Of a stretch of 51,364 bases of DNA, positions 32,714-42,029 are shown piece by piece. Each line of letters starts with the position of its first letter. Positions within the stretch are counted from its first letter, which is position 1. This DNA comes from Acidimicrobiaceae bacterium (GTDB taxonomy: Bacteria > Actinomycetota > Acidimicrobiia > Acidimicrobiales > Palsa-688). Location: the NCBI GenBank assembly GCA_003166025.1, contig PMWT01000107.1:43810-95173 (forward strand). The letters are read 5' to 3'. The notes below the pieces were generated by a model. The model searched no databases. It saw only the letters and a list, made by a program, of their open reading frames with translations, and had not been told where the DNA came from. The position numbers and the translations under genes are program-made.

Positions 32714-34311
32714 GCCACCAGGGCGTAGGCCAGGACGGTTAGGAACTCGGCGAAATCGTCGTCCAGAGCGACCTGGACGAACAGGGCACAAGCCTGGTCG
32801 TAGCGGGCCTCGTCGAACTCGGGGCCCAGACCAGCCCTGAGCTTTGCCAGTTCTTCGGCCACGATCTCCTCGACCAGCGGTCGCGTCACCTTGGCACCCG
32901 AGCTCAGTACGACCCCGTTGTGCAGCCACTGCCACACCTGGGACCGGGCGATCTCTGCCGTGGCGGCGTCCTCCATCAGGTTGAATATCGCCACCGCGCC
33001 CGACCCGGCCAGCCAGGACGCCAGGTACTGGAGACCGACGCTCACGTTGTTGCGAAGCCCTTCCTCGGTGCGCGCGCTCCCCGCCGATCTCACGTCGAGC
33101 AGCGCCGCGGCCGACACCTCGACGTCGTCACGGTGGCGGTCAAGCTGGTTGGGGCGCTCGCCCAGGACCGAACCGAACACCTCCCGGCATAAGGGCACAA
33201 GGTCCGGGTGGGCCACCCAGGAGCCGTCGAAACCGGCCCGCGCCTCGCGCTCTTTGTCCTCTCGCACCTTGGCCAGGGCACGCTGGTTGACGTCCAGGTC
33301 CCGACGGCTCGGGATGAAGGCCGCCATGCCTCCGATGGCGTGCGCGCCCCGGGCGTGGCAGGTCCGCACGAGCAGATTTGAATAGGCCTGCATGAGCGGT
33401 GCCGCCATCGTGACCGAATTGCGATCGGGGACAACGAACTCCTCGCCCAGGTTCCTCAGTTTCTTGATGATGCTGAACAAGTAGTCCCATCGGCCCGCGT
33501 TCAGCCCGGCGGCGTGGTCGCGCAGCTCGAAGAGGATCTCGTCCATTTCGAACGCTGCCGGCAGCGTCTCGATGAGCACCGTCGCCCGGACGGTCCCGTG
33601 CTCCAAACCCAGCGAACCCTCGGCGTCGCTGAAGATGTCGTCCCACAAGCGGGCCTCGAGATGGCTCTCCATCTTCGGCAGGTAGAAATAGGGCCCGGCC
33701 CCGAGCTCGAGTTGCCGCCGGCCACACAGCGACAGGTACATGGCGAAATCGAACAACCCGGCCGAGACCGGCGCGCCGTCAACGAGAACATGCTTTTCTA
33801 CTAGGTGCCAACCCCGGGGGCGCACCACAATGGTGGCCGGCTCTTCTCCGACCTCGTAATGCTTGCCCTCGGGCGTCGTGAGCTCGATCGTCCGGTCGAG
33901 GGCATCGCGCAGGTTGAGCTGGCCCTCGACCATGTTCTGCCACCGTGGGGTATTGGCGTCCTCGAAGTCGGCCAGCCAGATATTGGCGCCTGAGTTGAGG
34001 GCGTTGATCGTCATCTTGCGGTCTGTCGGCCCGGTTATCTCGACCCGGCGGTCGGTGAGGGCGGCGACGGGAGGAGCCACCTTCCAACGCTCTTCGCGGA
34101 TCTCCCGGGTCTCGGGCAGGAACTCCGGCAGGCGGCCCCGGTCGAAGGCCAACTGGCGCTCGGCCCGCCGCTCCAGGAGCTCTCGTCGCCGGGCCCCGAA
34201 GCGCCGCTCGAGCTGGCCCAGCAGCCCTAATGATGGCTCGTTCAGCACCTGGTCGTAGCGGTCGCCCCACTCACCGGTGACCTCTACCCCGTCGGAAAAT
34301 ACCCGGGCCAT
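32710..34311 (-). CDS. aceB: Malate synthase A
   Basis: A 533-residue malate synthase that condenses glyoxylate with acetyl-CoA. ANIWLADFEDANTPRW and VVRPRGWHLVEKH carry active-site residues; ATVLIETLPAAFEMDEILFE and GRWDYLFSIIKK are family blocks, and FNLMEDAATAEI is near the C-terminus with the catalytic acid. ATG 34311 is chosen with AGAGGCGGGA before it. It is the first gene of the operon with glcDEF, so glyoxylate made by glycolate oxidase is used at once. No isocitrate lyase is in the window. Confidence 0.93.
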   Translation of the reverse strand: MARVFSDGVEVTGEWGDRYDQVLNEPSLGLLGQLERRFGARRRELLERRAERQLAFDRGRLPEFLPETREIREERWKVAPPVAALTDRRVEITGPTDRKMTINALNSGANIWLADFEDANTPRWQNMVEGQLNLRDALDRTIELTTPEGKHYEVGEEPATIVVRPRGWHLVEKHVLVDGAPVSAGLFDFAMYLSLCGRRQLELGAGPYFYLPKMESHLEARLWDDIFSDAEGSLGLEHGTVRATVLIETLPAAFEMDEILFELRDHAAGLNAGRWDYLFSIIKKLRNLGEEFVVPDRNSVTMAAPLMQAYSNLLVRTCHARGAHAIGGMAAFIPSRRDLDVNQRALAKVREDKEREARAGFDGSWVAHPDLVPLCREVFGSVLGERPNQLDRHRDDVEVSAAALLDVRSAGSARTEEGLRNNVSVGLQYLASWLAGSGAVAIFNLMEDAATAEIARSQVWQWLHNGVVLSSGAKVTRPLVEEIVAEELAKLRAGLGPEFDEARYDQACALFVQVALDDDFAEFLTVLAYALVA

Positions 34312-34402
34312 TCCCGCCTCTTTTCTCTCGGACAACAAACAGTGGACCTCGATCGGTCGACAAACTCTATGGCCCCGCCCGCGGCGGTACTAGGCGGCCG
34401 CA

Positions 34403-35953
34403 CTATACGGCAGGGGGCCCCACGCTGTTTTCGTCCCGCCGGCCCCGGTCGGCAAGGGTCGTCGCGGCCACGACCGCGGCGCAGAGCAGGGCCACCCCCG
34501 AGGCCAGCAGAGCCGTCTGCAGACCGCTGCGGAAGGCGGCGTAGGCGGCGACGATGACCTTGTCCTCGATGGTCCCACCACCCTTGACGCCGCTGGGGAC
34601 GATCCCGGTCTCGACGGCGTTGATGATGACCGAGATGAAGTTCGCCGGGATCTTCAGCAAGTGGAGACGGCCGGTGAGCCCGGCGGTGAGATGGGCGTTG
34701 ACAAGGGCGCCGAGCACGGCCACACCGAACACGGCGCCGAGCTCCCGGCTCGTGTTGGTGGCCGAGGCGGCCATGCCGGAGCGTTCGGGCCGGACCACCC
34801 CGAGGGTCACGAAGGTCACCGGCACCACGGCCGTGCCGAACCCGAAGCCGGCCAGGGCTAGGGTCGCCATCAGCCACATCGACGGCCTCGGCGCGCTGAG
34901 CAGCACCTCCGAGAGCAACATCCCCGCTCCGGCCAGCACGCAACCCTCGGCCATGGGGACCCTCGGCGAGCCGAGCGCCACGCGCCGGCCGGCCAGGCCG
35001 GCGGCGGCGATCATGGCGAGGGTCATGGGGACGAACTCCACCGCCACCCGGTAGGGCGAATAGCCGATGACGGCCGCCAGGTAGAGAGCCGTGAAGAAAA
35101 AGATCGAAAAAATGCCGAAGAAAGCTACGAACGTAACGATCAGGGCCCCGGAGAATGCCGGGGACCGGAAGTAGCCGAGCTCGAGCATCGGGGCCCGGCT
35201 GGCCCGCTCGACCCGCACGAAGCCGACCAGGGCGACCACGCCGACGACGAAGAGCGATACCACCAGCGAGTCCCTGTACCCGTCCGTCTCGCCCAGGATC
35301 ACGGCAAAGGTGAGGGCACCGAGCGCGGCCGCGCCGACTACGAAGCCGGGGATGTCAAGGCGGGCCGCTTGCGGGTCGGCGCTCTCGGGCAGCGTAACGG
35401 CCGCCAGTACCACGACCACCACCGAAGCGGCGACGTTGAACCAGAAGATAGCCCGCCAGCTCCCGATCCCGACCAGTGCGCCTCCGATCACCGGGCCCAG
35501 GGCCAGGGCCAGGCTCGATACGGCCGCCCAGGCGCCGAGCGCACGCGCCCGCTCCTCTCGGTCGGGGTAGATATGACGGATCACCGAGAGCGTGCCCGGC
35601 TCCGATGCGGCGGCGCCGACACCCATGATGACCCGGGCGCCGATGAGCACCGAGCTGTTGGGTGCCAGCGCCCCGAGCAGGGAGCCACAGGCGAAGATCG
35701 CCAGGCCGACGAGCATCACTTTGCGGCGGCCAAAGCGGTCGGACAGTGACCCGGCGGTCAGCATCAGGCTGGCGAAAGTGAGGGCATAGCCGTTGACGAC
35801 CCATTGCAAGGCACTGACACCGGCGTGCAGGCGGGCCTGGATGTCAGAGAGCGCCACGCTCACGATCGTCGTGTCGAGGAAGGTCAGAAAGAGGACGGCG
35901 CAAACTACGGCGAGGGTGAAATTGCTCGAGCGGTCCCGGCCCCAGCGTCTCAT
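34403..35953 (-). CDS. MFS drug-exporter-type transporter (DHA2, 14-segment)
   Basis: A 516-residue membrane protein of the EmrB/QacA type. FLDTTIVSVALSDIQARL is the DHA2 motif D1-like start, LSDRFGRRKVMLVG is motif A between segments 2 and 3, and GVGAAASEPGTLSVIRHIYP matches motif C-like sequence. It exports drugs or metabolites with protons. Located 91 bases upstream of the aceB start on the same strand, but no functional link is evident. Divergent from the Mtb12-like gene. Confidence 0.88.
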   Translation of the reverse strand: MRRWGRDRSSNFTLAVVCAVLFLTFLDTTIVSVALSDIQARLHAGVSALQWVVNGYALTFASLMLTAGSLSDRFGRRKVMLVGLAIFACGSLLGALAPNSSVLIGARVIMGVGAAASEPGTLSVIRHIYPDREERARALGAWAAVSSLALALGPVIGGALVGIGSWRAIFWFNVAASVVVVVLAAVTLPESADPQAARLDIPGFVVGAAALGALTFAVILGETDGYRDSLVVSLFVVGVVALVGFVRVERASRAPMLELGYFRSPAFSGALIVTFVAFFGIFSIFFFTALYLAAVIGYSPYRVAVEFVPMTLAMIAAAGLAGRRVALGSPRVPMAEGCVLAGAGMLLSEVLLSAPRPSMWLMATLALAGFGFGTAVVPVTFVTLGVVRPERSGMAASATNTSRELGAVFGVAVLGALVNAHLTAGLTGRLHLLKIPANFISVIINAVETGIVPSGVKGGGTIEDKVIVAAYAAFRSGLQTALLASGVALLCAAVVAATTLADRGRRDENSVGPPAV

Positions 35954-35973
35954 GGCGCCCGGCCTTTCTATCC

Positions 35974-36002
35974 TTGCTGTGGCTTGGCGGACACGTTACA
36001 TT
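35974..36002 (+). promoter_or_regulatory. Candidate promoter of the Mtb12-like gene
   Basis: TTGCTG (35974-35979), 17 bases, then TACATT (35997-36002). A start near 36009 would leave a 63-base leader with GAGGGAGG before GTG 36072. Confidence 0.4.
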
Positions 36003-36071
36003 ACGGGTGTCGCGACGGGGGCGATAGTGCTAGCCGAGCCCGCAGAGGGGCCGAGAGGGAGGTAACACACG

Positions 36072-36545
36072 GTGACCTATGGGTCGATCGTTACCAAGGG
36101 CAGCTCGCCGCTGCAGGGCCTGCGGGCCCGGCCTCGGCTTTTGATGGTCGTCCTCGCCCTGGTGCTTTCGTCGGGCACCTTGATGTCGACGAGCACGACG
36201 GCCACCCAGGCCAAGATCAAGACGGACTGGGTCACGTTTTTCTCCGGCACGACGACGGCCAAGCACAAGATCGCCCTGCTGCAAAATGGCCAGAGCTTCG
36301 CCGCCGTCATCAATCAACAGGCGTCCAACTCGATGTCAAAGAGCTCCGGCGCCAAGGTGCTGTCGGTATCGGTGACCTCGAAGACCCAGGCCAAGGTGCG
36401 CTACACGATCACCCTGGGCGGCCAGCCCGCCCTCTCCAACCAGACGGGCGTGGCCGTCCTCCAAGGGGGGACCTGGAAGGTGGGCGACCAGAGCTTCTGC
36501 GCCCTACTGGCGCTCGAGCAGACCAAGACGCCCGCCTGCAAGTAA
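36072..36545 (+). CDS. Secreted Mtb12-like protein
   Basis: A 157-residue exported protein. A signal segment (RPRLLMVVLALVLSSGTLM) is followed by a domain resembling the C-terminal part of the low-molecular-weight antigen Mtb12: WVTFFSGTTTAKHKIALLQNG, then VTSKTQAKVRYTITLGGQP, then GGTWKVGDQSFCALLAL. There are two Cys residues near the end. Function in this family is not established. GTG 36072 is set by GAGGGAGG upstream. It converges on the LarA gene. Confidence 0.72.
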   Translation: MTYGSIVTKGSSPLQGLRARPRLLMVVLALVLSSGTLMSTSTTATQAKIKTDWVTFFSGTTTAKHKIALLQNGQSFAAVINQQASNSMSKSSGAKVLSVSVTSKTQAKVRYTITLGGQPALSNQTGVAVLQGGTWKVGDQSFCALLALEQTKTPACK

Positions 36546-36567
36546 ACCTAGCGGCCGGCCCAGCCGC

Positions 36568-37839
36568 TCAAGTGGGGGCGGGCCCCAGGACGTAAGGCAC
36601 CGTCATGGGGCCGTGAGGTAACGCACAGATACCGGCCTGCGGCCCGGCCTCGGCGACGGTCCGGCTGACGTCGTGGGTCTGCTCGAGGTGGGCCTCGGCC
36701 AGTTGGGCGTCGGACAGGTACGAGGTGCTGACGACGACACGCGCCCGCGCCATGATCGAGGCCAGGACCTGGATCTGCCACTGGTCCGCCACTGTCCTCT
36801 GGCGGCTGAGGATGGTGCCCAGCAACGCCTGGACCGAGGGAGCGGCGGCCAGTTCGGCCCGGTAGGGCCCGTGGGCCGGGAACCCGTCCCGGCACTCCGC
36901 CACACAGACGATCATGCCGCCAGGCTTTACGACCTGGGCCGCCGCCGACATGCCCTTGACCGACTGGTAGAGGTTTTGGTCCAGAGGGAAGCCGCCGTTG
37001 GACGTGACGACAACGTCAAAGGGTTTCTCCACGGGGCACATGGCGATCGCGCCGGCCTTAGCGCACGCGGCCGCGTGCATGGGCAGGACATCTCCGCCGA
37101 AGGCGCTGACAATGCGCTGAGCGCCGTCGAGGACCACGTCGAGCGCGAAAGTGACGCCCGTCGCCGCCGCGATGGCGCGGACGTCGTCCTGGACCGGGTT
37201 GCCGTCGATGACGCCCCAGCGGGCGTCCGGGTGGCCGATCCGGGAGGCGTCGTGGAGCGTCAGGGTGGTCTCGAGCCCGGCCAACCCCGGCGCCACGAGC
37301 TTCGGCCCCCCCGAGAAACCGGCAAAAAAGTGGGGCTCGACGAAACCGGTCGTGATGCGCACATCAGCCGACAACCATTCGGAGCTGAGCCAGACGGGGA
37401 CGTCGCGACCAAGCCTTCCCACCCAGGTGAGGGTGGCAGGGTCGCGGGCGTCATGATTGACGACGCGCACCGCACCGAGGATGTCGTCACCGAACATCTG
37501 CCGCAGTTCTTCGTCGGTATTGGCGCGATGGGTACCGGTGGCGACGAGCACGACCACATCGTCGAGGCGGATGGTCCCCTCGAGCTCCTCGAGGATGGCG
37601 GGGACAACGGTGCGCCGGGGCTGGGGGCGCGTCCCGTCACAGACGGCGATGGCGACCGTCTGCCCGGGGCGCACGAGCTGGCGCAGAGGTGGCCCGCTCA
37701 CCGGCCGGCGCAGGGCGGCAACCACCTCGGCCCGGCCGTCCGCTGCAGGAGGAGGGTAGGCGGGGACGATCACGTCCGTGCGGTCCTCGGGCAGGTCGAC
37801 GCGCAGGCCTGTCGTACCGTAGGCAAACTCGACTTCCAC
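36568..37839 (-). CDS. larA: LarA-type nickel-pincer racemase
   Basis: A 423-residue LarA homologue. All key residues known from Lactiplantibacillus plantarum LarA appear with a constant offset of four: Arg71 (DGTRPQP), His104 (TGTHRAN), His170 and Lys180 in EPHFFAGFSGGPK, and His196 (TLTLHDAS). Lys180 would carry the nickel-pincer cofactor. It interconverts lactate enantiomers or a related 2-hydroxyacid. GTG 37839 gives the usual length. The cofactor-making larB, larC and larE are not in the window, so they must lie elsewhere. It is divergent from the TAP-like hydrolase and unlinked to glcDEF. Confidence 0.85.
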   Translation of the reverse strand: MEVEFAYGTTGLRVDLPEDRTDVIVPAYPPPAADGRAEVVAALRRPVSGPPLRQLVRPGQTVAIAVCDGTRPQPRRTVVPAILEELEGTIRLDDVVVLVATGTHRANTDEELRQMFGDDILGAVRVVNHDARDPATLTWVGRLGRDVPVWLSSEWLSADVRITTGFVEPHFFAGFSGGPKLVAPGLAGLETTLTLHDASRIGHPDARWGVIDGNPVQDDVRAIAAATGVTFALDVVLDGAQRIVSAFGGDVLPMHAAACAKAGAIAMCPVEKPFDVVVTSNGGFPLDQNLYQSVKGMSAAAQVVKPGGMIVCVAECRDGFPAHGPYRAELAAAPSVQALLGTILSRQRTVADQWQIQVLASIMARARVVVSTSYLSDAQLAEAHLEQTHDVSRTVAEAGPQAGICALPHGPMTVPYVLGPAPT

Positions 37840-37894
37840 GCACCCCGACGCTACACACGGGCTGTCACCGAGGCTCGGCGTTAAGATCCGGACC

Positions 37895-39436
37895 ATGGGC
37901 CCCGAACCTCATCCCCGGAGGCCGAGGCACCGGGACCTCGGCAGGTTGAAACGGACCGGCAAGCGCCTCGTAGCGGGCCTCGTCGTCGCCGCGCTGAGCA
38001 TCTCGGGGGCGACCGGCGTCCCCGCCGTGGCGTCCTCCGCAGTGGTCCCCGGGCTCAGCTGGCACCGCTGCGATGTCCACTTCCTTTGCAGCGAGCTCAG
38101 CGTACCGGTGGACTACGCCGACCCCACCGGCGCCCACCTCGGCCTGGCGCTGGCCGAACTACCGGCAACTAGTGCCCAAGCCATCGGGGACCTGGTCATG
38201 AACCCGGGCGGCCCGGGCGCCTCCGGGGTGCAGTTCCTCGAGACCACCAGCTTCCCGGCCGCTCTGCGGTCTTCGTTCAACCTCGTTGGCTTCGACCCTC
38301 GGGGGACGGGGCAAAGCGACCCCGTGTCGTGCGAGGACGCGGCCGGCATAAGGAACATGATCGCGCTCGACCCCGACCCACAGACCCCCGCTCAGGTCGC
38401 CACGGTCGTCCGGACCGTGAAGGCTTTTGACCGCTCTTGCGCCGAGCACACGTCCATGTCCCTGCTGGAAAACGTGGGCACACGCGACACGGTGAGGGAC
38501 CTCGACCTCATACGCGCCGCCCTGGGCCAGCCCAAGCTCGATTACATGGGCTTCTCCTACGGGACCTACATCGGCGAGCTGTACGCCCAGATGTTCCCAG
38601 GCCAGGTGCGCGCCATGGTCCTGGACGGGACCGTGGACCCGGCCCTGTCGAGCAGTGCCACCGTGAGCGGGCAAGCGAAGGGTTTCGAAACCGACCTCGG
38701 GGACTTCTTCGCCTGGTGCCCAGGCAATAAGTCCTGTGCCGCAGAGCTGCCACAGGGCGCGAAGGTGGCCTACGAAAAGCTGTTCCAGGGATTGGCCGCC
38801 GGGGACCGGCTCATGGCGGACCTGCCGGCCCAGTTCGGGGGACCGCAGCAGGTCACCCCTGGCCTGGCCGAGACGGCCGCGGCCGGGTCGCTCTACTCCG
38901 ACCAGACCTGGTCCTATCTGGCCTCGGGCATCGCCCAGGGCCTGGCCGGTAACGGCTACCTGCTCGCCGTACTGGCTTATGTCTTCCAGGGGATGATGCT
39001 GAACGGGCAGTTCTCCAACCTGGTGGCTGCTAGTTACGCCATCAGTTGCGCGGACCGGCCCTACCTGAAGACCGTGACCGCCTACGAGCAGTTGGCTGCC
39101 CGCCTGGTCAAAGCCGACCCGGACTTCGGTGGGATAAGTGCCTGGAGCGACGTCGCCTGCGCCTACTGGCCCGTCCCCGCCCAGGGGCCCGTCGCCCCCA
39201 TTCACGCCGCCGGCAGCCCGCCCATCCTCGTCATCGGCTCGACGGGAGACCCAGCGACCCCCTACCCCTGGGCGCAAGCAGTGGCCCGCCAGCTCGATCA
39301 CGCCGAACTTCTCACCCGGACCGGCCCGGGGCACACCGGCTATATCAACAGCACGTGCGTCCAGCGCTGGACCGACCGCTACCTGGCCACCCTGGAGATG
39401 CCCCCGCAGGGCACTTCCTGCACCAGCTCAGCCTAG
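37895..39436 (+). CDS. Secreted TAP-like alpha/beta-hydrolase peptidase
   Basis: A 513-residue exported hydrolase of the tripeptidyl-aminopeptidase-like group. The signal region is LVAGLVVAALSISGATGVPAVA. MNPGGPGASGV is the oxyanion loop, GFSYGTYIGELYAQ holds the nucleophile Ser, SCADRPY is in the lid region, STGDPATPY carries the catalytic Asp and GPGHTGYIN the His. It probably cleaves short peptides from the N-terminus outside the cell. ATG 37895 lies opposite an alternative start of larA. A small unknown gene follows. Confidence 0.85.
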   Translation: MGPEPHPRRPRHRDLGRLKRTGKRLVAGLVVAALSISGATGVPAVASSAVVPGLSWHRCDVHFLCSELSVPVDYADPTGAHLGLALAELPATSAQAIGDLVMNPGGPGASGVQFLETTSFPAALRSSFNLVGFDPRGTGQSDPVSCEDAAGIRNMIALDPDPQTPAQVATVVRTVKAFDRSCAEHTSMSLLENVGTRDTVRDLDLIRAALGQPKLDYMGFSYGTYIGELYAQMFPGQVRAMVLDGTVDPALSSSATVSGQAKGFETDLGDFFAWCPGNKSCAAELPQGAKVAYEKLFQGLAAGDRLMADLPAQFGGPQQVTPGLAETAAAGSLYSDQTWSYLASGIAQGLAGNGYLLAVLAYVFQGMMLNGQFSNLVAASYAISCADRPYLKTVTAYEQLAARLVKADPDFGGISAWSDVACAYWPVPAQGPVAPIHAAGSPPILVIGSTGDPATPYPWAQAVARQLDHAELLTRTGPGHTGYINSTCVQRWTDRYLATLEMPPQGTSCTSSA

Positions 39437-39452
39437 AGTGCGAGACTTTGTC

Positions 39453-39833
39453 ATGACCTTTAGCCAGCTGACTGTCCAGTTCCCCCACCTCGCTGCCGAA
39501 CTGGGGCAGCTGTCGGGGCCAGAGCTTGACGAGGCCGTCCGCCGCGTAGTCGAGGAGGGCCTGTCGGCCACCGGCCTGCAGCTAACCAGCCGCAGCCCAA
39601 AGGACCTGGAACGCCTCGTCTGGTCTCTCGACGATGAGGCCTGGGGCCTGCAGGAGAAAGCTGAAGCGGGCCAGGCATCTCTCGCCCTCTACAATTTGGC
39701 CTTCCGGAAAGCCAGGGCCGTCAGTGGGCTTCTCGAGATGGTCGAAGGTCGTTACGGTCCCGCCGTTTACGAGTCCGTCCAAGCCCTCAATGCCGATGAA
39801 GACGCGGTGGTACAGCTGATAAAAGCGCCGTGA
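39453..39833 (+). CDS. Small helical protein of unknown function
   Basis: A 126-residue protein from ATG 39453, 16 bases after the hydrolase stop on the same strand. It is soluble, Ala/Leu/Glu-rich and mostly helical by composition: SGPELDEAVRRVVEEGLSAT, LERLVWSLDDEAWGLQEKA and FRKARAVSGLLEMVEG. No signal peptide, Cys pair or known motif. No clear ribosome site. Codon third positions are GC-rich, in keeping with a real gene. Confidence 0.65.
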   Translation: MTFSQLTVQFPHLAAELGQLSGPELDEAVRRVVEEGLSATGLQLTSRSPKDLERLVWSLDDEAWGLQEKAEAGQASLALYNLAFRKARAVSGLLEMVEGRYGPAVYESVQALNADEDAVVQLIKAP

Positions 39834-39889
39834 TATAAAGGCGCCCTGATAACAAGCGCGCCGTGGTCTTCACCGCGCCGCTGACCGCA

Positions 39890-40966
39890 CTATTCCGGTA
39901 TCAGGCTTACTTTCATCGAGCGGCTACCGTCCGACACCAGGTCGAGGCCCTCCTGGAAACGGGCCAGCGGCAACTGGTGGCTGCAGATCCGGTCCATGGG
40001 GAGAGCCCCCGACTCGAGCATCCGGATCGCCGCCGGCCAGCAGTAGGGCCCCAGGTGTGCGCCCCGGACATCGAGTTCTTTGTCGTCGCTGATGATGCTC
40101 CAGTCGACGGTGACCTCGCTGCCGAAAACGCCGTACTCGACATAGGTACCGAGCTTGCGCAGGAGCCGCAAACCCTGCGCGACGGCAGCGGCGTGGCCGC
40201 TGCCCTCGAGGTAGACGTCGGCGCCGGCGCCGTCGGTGAGGCTGGCGACAACGGCGAACGGGTCGTCCCGGGCCACGTTGACAGTGACGTCCGCCCCGCA
40301 CAGCCCGGCCACCTCGAGCTTGGCGTCGAAGACGTCGAGGGCGACCACGTGGGCCGGGGACTTGGCCACGGCGCCCAGGACCATGCCGAGCCCGATCGGC
40401 CCGCAGCCGGCGACCACGACGACGTCGCCGAAGCTGATACCGGCCCGCTCGACGGCGTGCAGCGAGCAGGAAAGGGGCTCGGCGAAAGCGGCGTGGTGGG
40501 CGGGGACGTCGGCCGAGATCCGGTGCACGATCGCCTCCGGCGGGAAGACCATGTAGGAAGCCATGGCGCCCGGGGTCCGGCGCTTGAAACCGTAGAGGTC
40601 GTGCGGGGTGCACATCCAGTACTGGCCTCTCCGGCAGTAGCGACAACGCCAGCACGGGACGATCTGCTCGGAGACAACACGGTCGCCCACGCCGACGCCC
40701 CACCGGTCGGCGGCTTCAGCATCAAGGGCGACCACTGTGCCCACGAACTCATGGCCGGGTATCACCTCTGTCTCCGCGTAGGCCGGGCGGTTCTCGTCGC
40801 CCCAAAACTTGGGTGCCCCGTGGTAGCACTTGAGGTCGCTGGCACAGATGCCGACGGCCTCGACCTTGACCAGAGCGCCGCCCGGTCCGGGTTGGGGAAC
40901 GAGGACCTGTTCGAACCGGTAGTCGTGAGGGCCGTGGCAAACTACGGCCGGCATGAAGTCGGGCAT
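39890..40966 (-). CDS. Zinc-dependent polyol-type dehydrogenase (MDR)
   Basis: A 358-residue medium-chain dehydrogenase. GICASDLKCYHG and PGHEFVGTVV hold the catalytic zinc residues, CWRCRYCRRGQYWMC the structural zinc, and VVVAGCGPIGLGMVLGA the NAD loop. The phrase KFWGDENRPAYAETEVIPGHE closely resembles erythritol/threitol dehydrogenases. ATG 40966 is chosen; GTG 40990 is possible. A substrate such as a C4-C5 polyol is inferred. It may be co-transcribed with the deazaflavin gene upstream. Confidence 0.87.
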   Translation of the reverse strand: MPDFMPAVVCHGPHDYRFEQVLVPQPGPGGALVKVEAVGICASDLKCYHGAPKFWGDENRPAYAETEVIPGHEFVGTVVALDAEAADRWGVGVGDRVVSEQIVPCWRCRYCRRGQYWMCTPHDLYGFKRRTPGAMASYMVFPPEAIVHRISADVPAHHAAFAEPLSCSLHAVERAGISFGDVVVVAGCGPIGLGMVLGAVAKSPAHVVALDVFDAKLEVAGLCGADVTVNVARDDPFAVVASLTDGAGADVYLEGSGHAAAVAQGLRLLRKLGTYVEYGVFGSEVTVDWSIISDDKELDVRGAHLGPYCWPAAIRMLESGALPMDRICSHQLPLARFQEGLDLVSDGSRSMKVSLIPE

Positions 40967-41044
40967 AACTGTGGAGCCTACTTTCGTCACCGGGCCGGAC
41001 CAGGCGCCGGGCTCAGGGCCGGCGGCGACGCATTGTCGCGGTCG

Positions 41045-41488
41045 TCACGAGCGCGGTTCACAGATGACGAGCGGGATATCACGCACAGTGCGGCGCTGGT
41101 AAGCGCCGTAGCCCTTGTAGGCCGCCACCACCCGGGGCCACAGGTCGGCCTTCTCTTCAGCCGATGCCGGCCGGGCGCTCATCGCCCGGCGCTCTCCGGC
41201 CATGGTCAGCTCTATGTCCGGATGGGCCACCAGGTTTTGGTACCAGTCGGGGTCACGGTCATCCCCGCCTTTTGAGGCCACCAGGACAATACGGTCTCCC
41301 TCGACCAGGGGCGAGGTGAGCATGGTCGAACGGGGCCGGCCCGACTTGCGCCCGACGGTGTGGAGCTCAACCACGGGCATCCCGAAGGCCGAGCTCAGCA
41401 CCCGCTTCCCGCTCAGGCTGAGGACCGTCCGATGAGCCCGGTCCATGACCTTGAAGCCGAGGTCGGCCCAGGAATGTTTCGAGCTCAT
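41045..41488 (-). CDS. Deazaflavin (F420)-dependent nitroreductase-family protein
   Basis: A 147-residue split-barrel protein of the Ddn-like family. VVELHTVGRKSGRPRSTMLT is its hallmark, followed by IVLVASKGGDDRDPDWYQNL and PDIELTMAGERR, all standard. It probably uses reduced F420. The family is typical of actinobacteria, which supports the taxonomic guess. It lies 3 bases after the SixA-like stop. Confidence 0.9.
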   Translation of the reverse strand: MSSKHSWADLGFKVMDRAHRTVLSLSGKRVLSSAFGMPVVELHTVGRKSGRPRSTMLTSPLVEGDRIVLVASKGGDDRDPDWYQNLVAHPDIELTMAGERRAMSARPASAEEKADLWPRVVAAYKGYGAYQRRTVRDIPLVICEPRS

Positions 41489-41491
41489 GGG

Positions 41492-41998
41492 TCAGAGTTC
41501 TCGGGGGAAGACCAACGCGTCCAGCACCGCCCCACCCGGCACGAGGGACGCCCATAGGCCCGGGAACGAAAGCTTAACGAGAGCGCCGGTCGGTAGTTTG
41601 TCCCGCAGACGGGCTAAGGCACCCGCCTTGCCTTCCCCCGCGCATGCGACGGCAAGGTCGTGCAGCCCGGGGTTGTGCGCCACCACCATCACCGAGCCCA
41701 CGTCGTCGGCGACGGCATGGAGCCGGGCCATGAGGGAGGCGGCGCCGGCACCGTACAGCTCGTCTTCGTAGCAAACCTCGCCTGCCAAGGCGAGGGCCGC
41801 CAGCGTTTGGCGGGCCCGTAGGGCGGTCGAGCACAGCACCAGGGCTGGCTCGACCGCCTCGCGGCGCATGTAGTTGGCCATGTCGCCGGCGGCCGTCTCA
41901 CCTCTGAGGGACAGGGGACGGGCATGGTCGTCCAGCCCCTCGTCGTCCCAGCTCGACTTGGCGTGACGGAGCAGGTAGAGGCTACGGACGGCTTTGAT
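41492..41998 (-). CDS. sixA: SixA-type phosphohistidine phosphatase, ATC start
   Basis: A 168-residue histidine phosphatase. LLRHAKSSWDD holds the catalytic Arg-His, LSLRGETAAGDMANYM and LCSTALRARQTL are typical SixA blocks, and VAHNPGLHDLA holds the second His. The conserved N-terminus needs the frame to start at 41998, but that codon is ATC (predicted xKAVRSLYLLRHAKS). There is no ATG, GTG or TTG in frame between the upstream stop and the catalytic motif. GGAGGG lies nine bases before the ATC. Either ATC is used, or the start is mutated or misread. The first normal start (ATG 41881) would lose the active site. It removes phosphate from protein His residues. Confidence 0.75.
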   Translation of the reverse strand: MKAVRSLYLLRHAKSSWDDEGLDDHARPLSLRGETAAGDMANYMRREAVEPALVLCSTALRARQTLAALALAGEVCYEDELYGAGAASLMARLHAVADDVGSVMVVAHNPGLHDLAVACAGEGKAGALARLRDKLPTGALVKLSFPGLWASLVPGGAVLDALVFPREL

Positions 41999-42029
41999 GA
42001 GCCACCGCCCTCCGGACCGGTCCCAGCTC

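Noticed and set aside
39863..41275. Long plus-strand open frame over the polyol-type dehydrogenase.
   Set aside because: It mirrors the zinc dehydrogenase on the other strand and contains no family motif.
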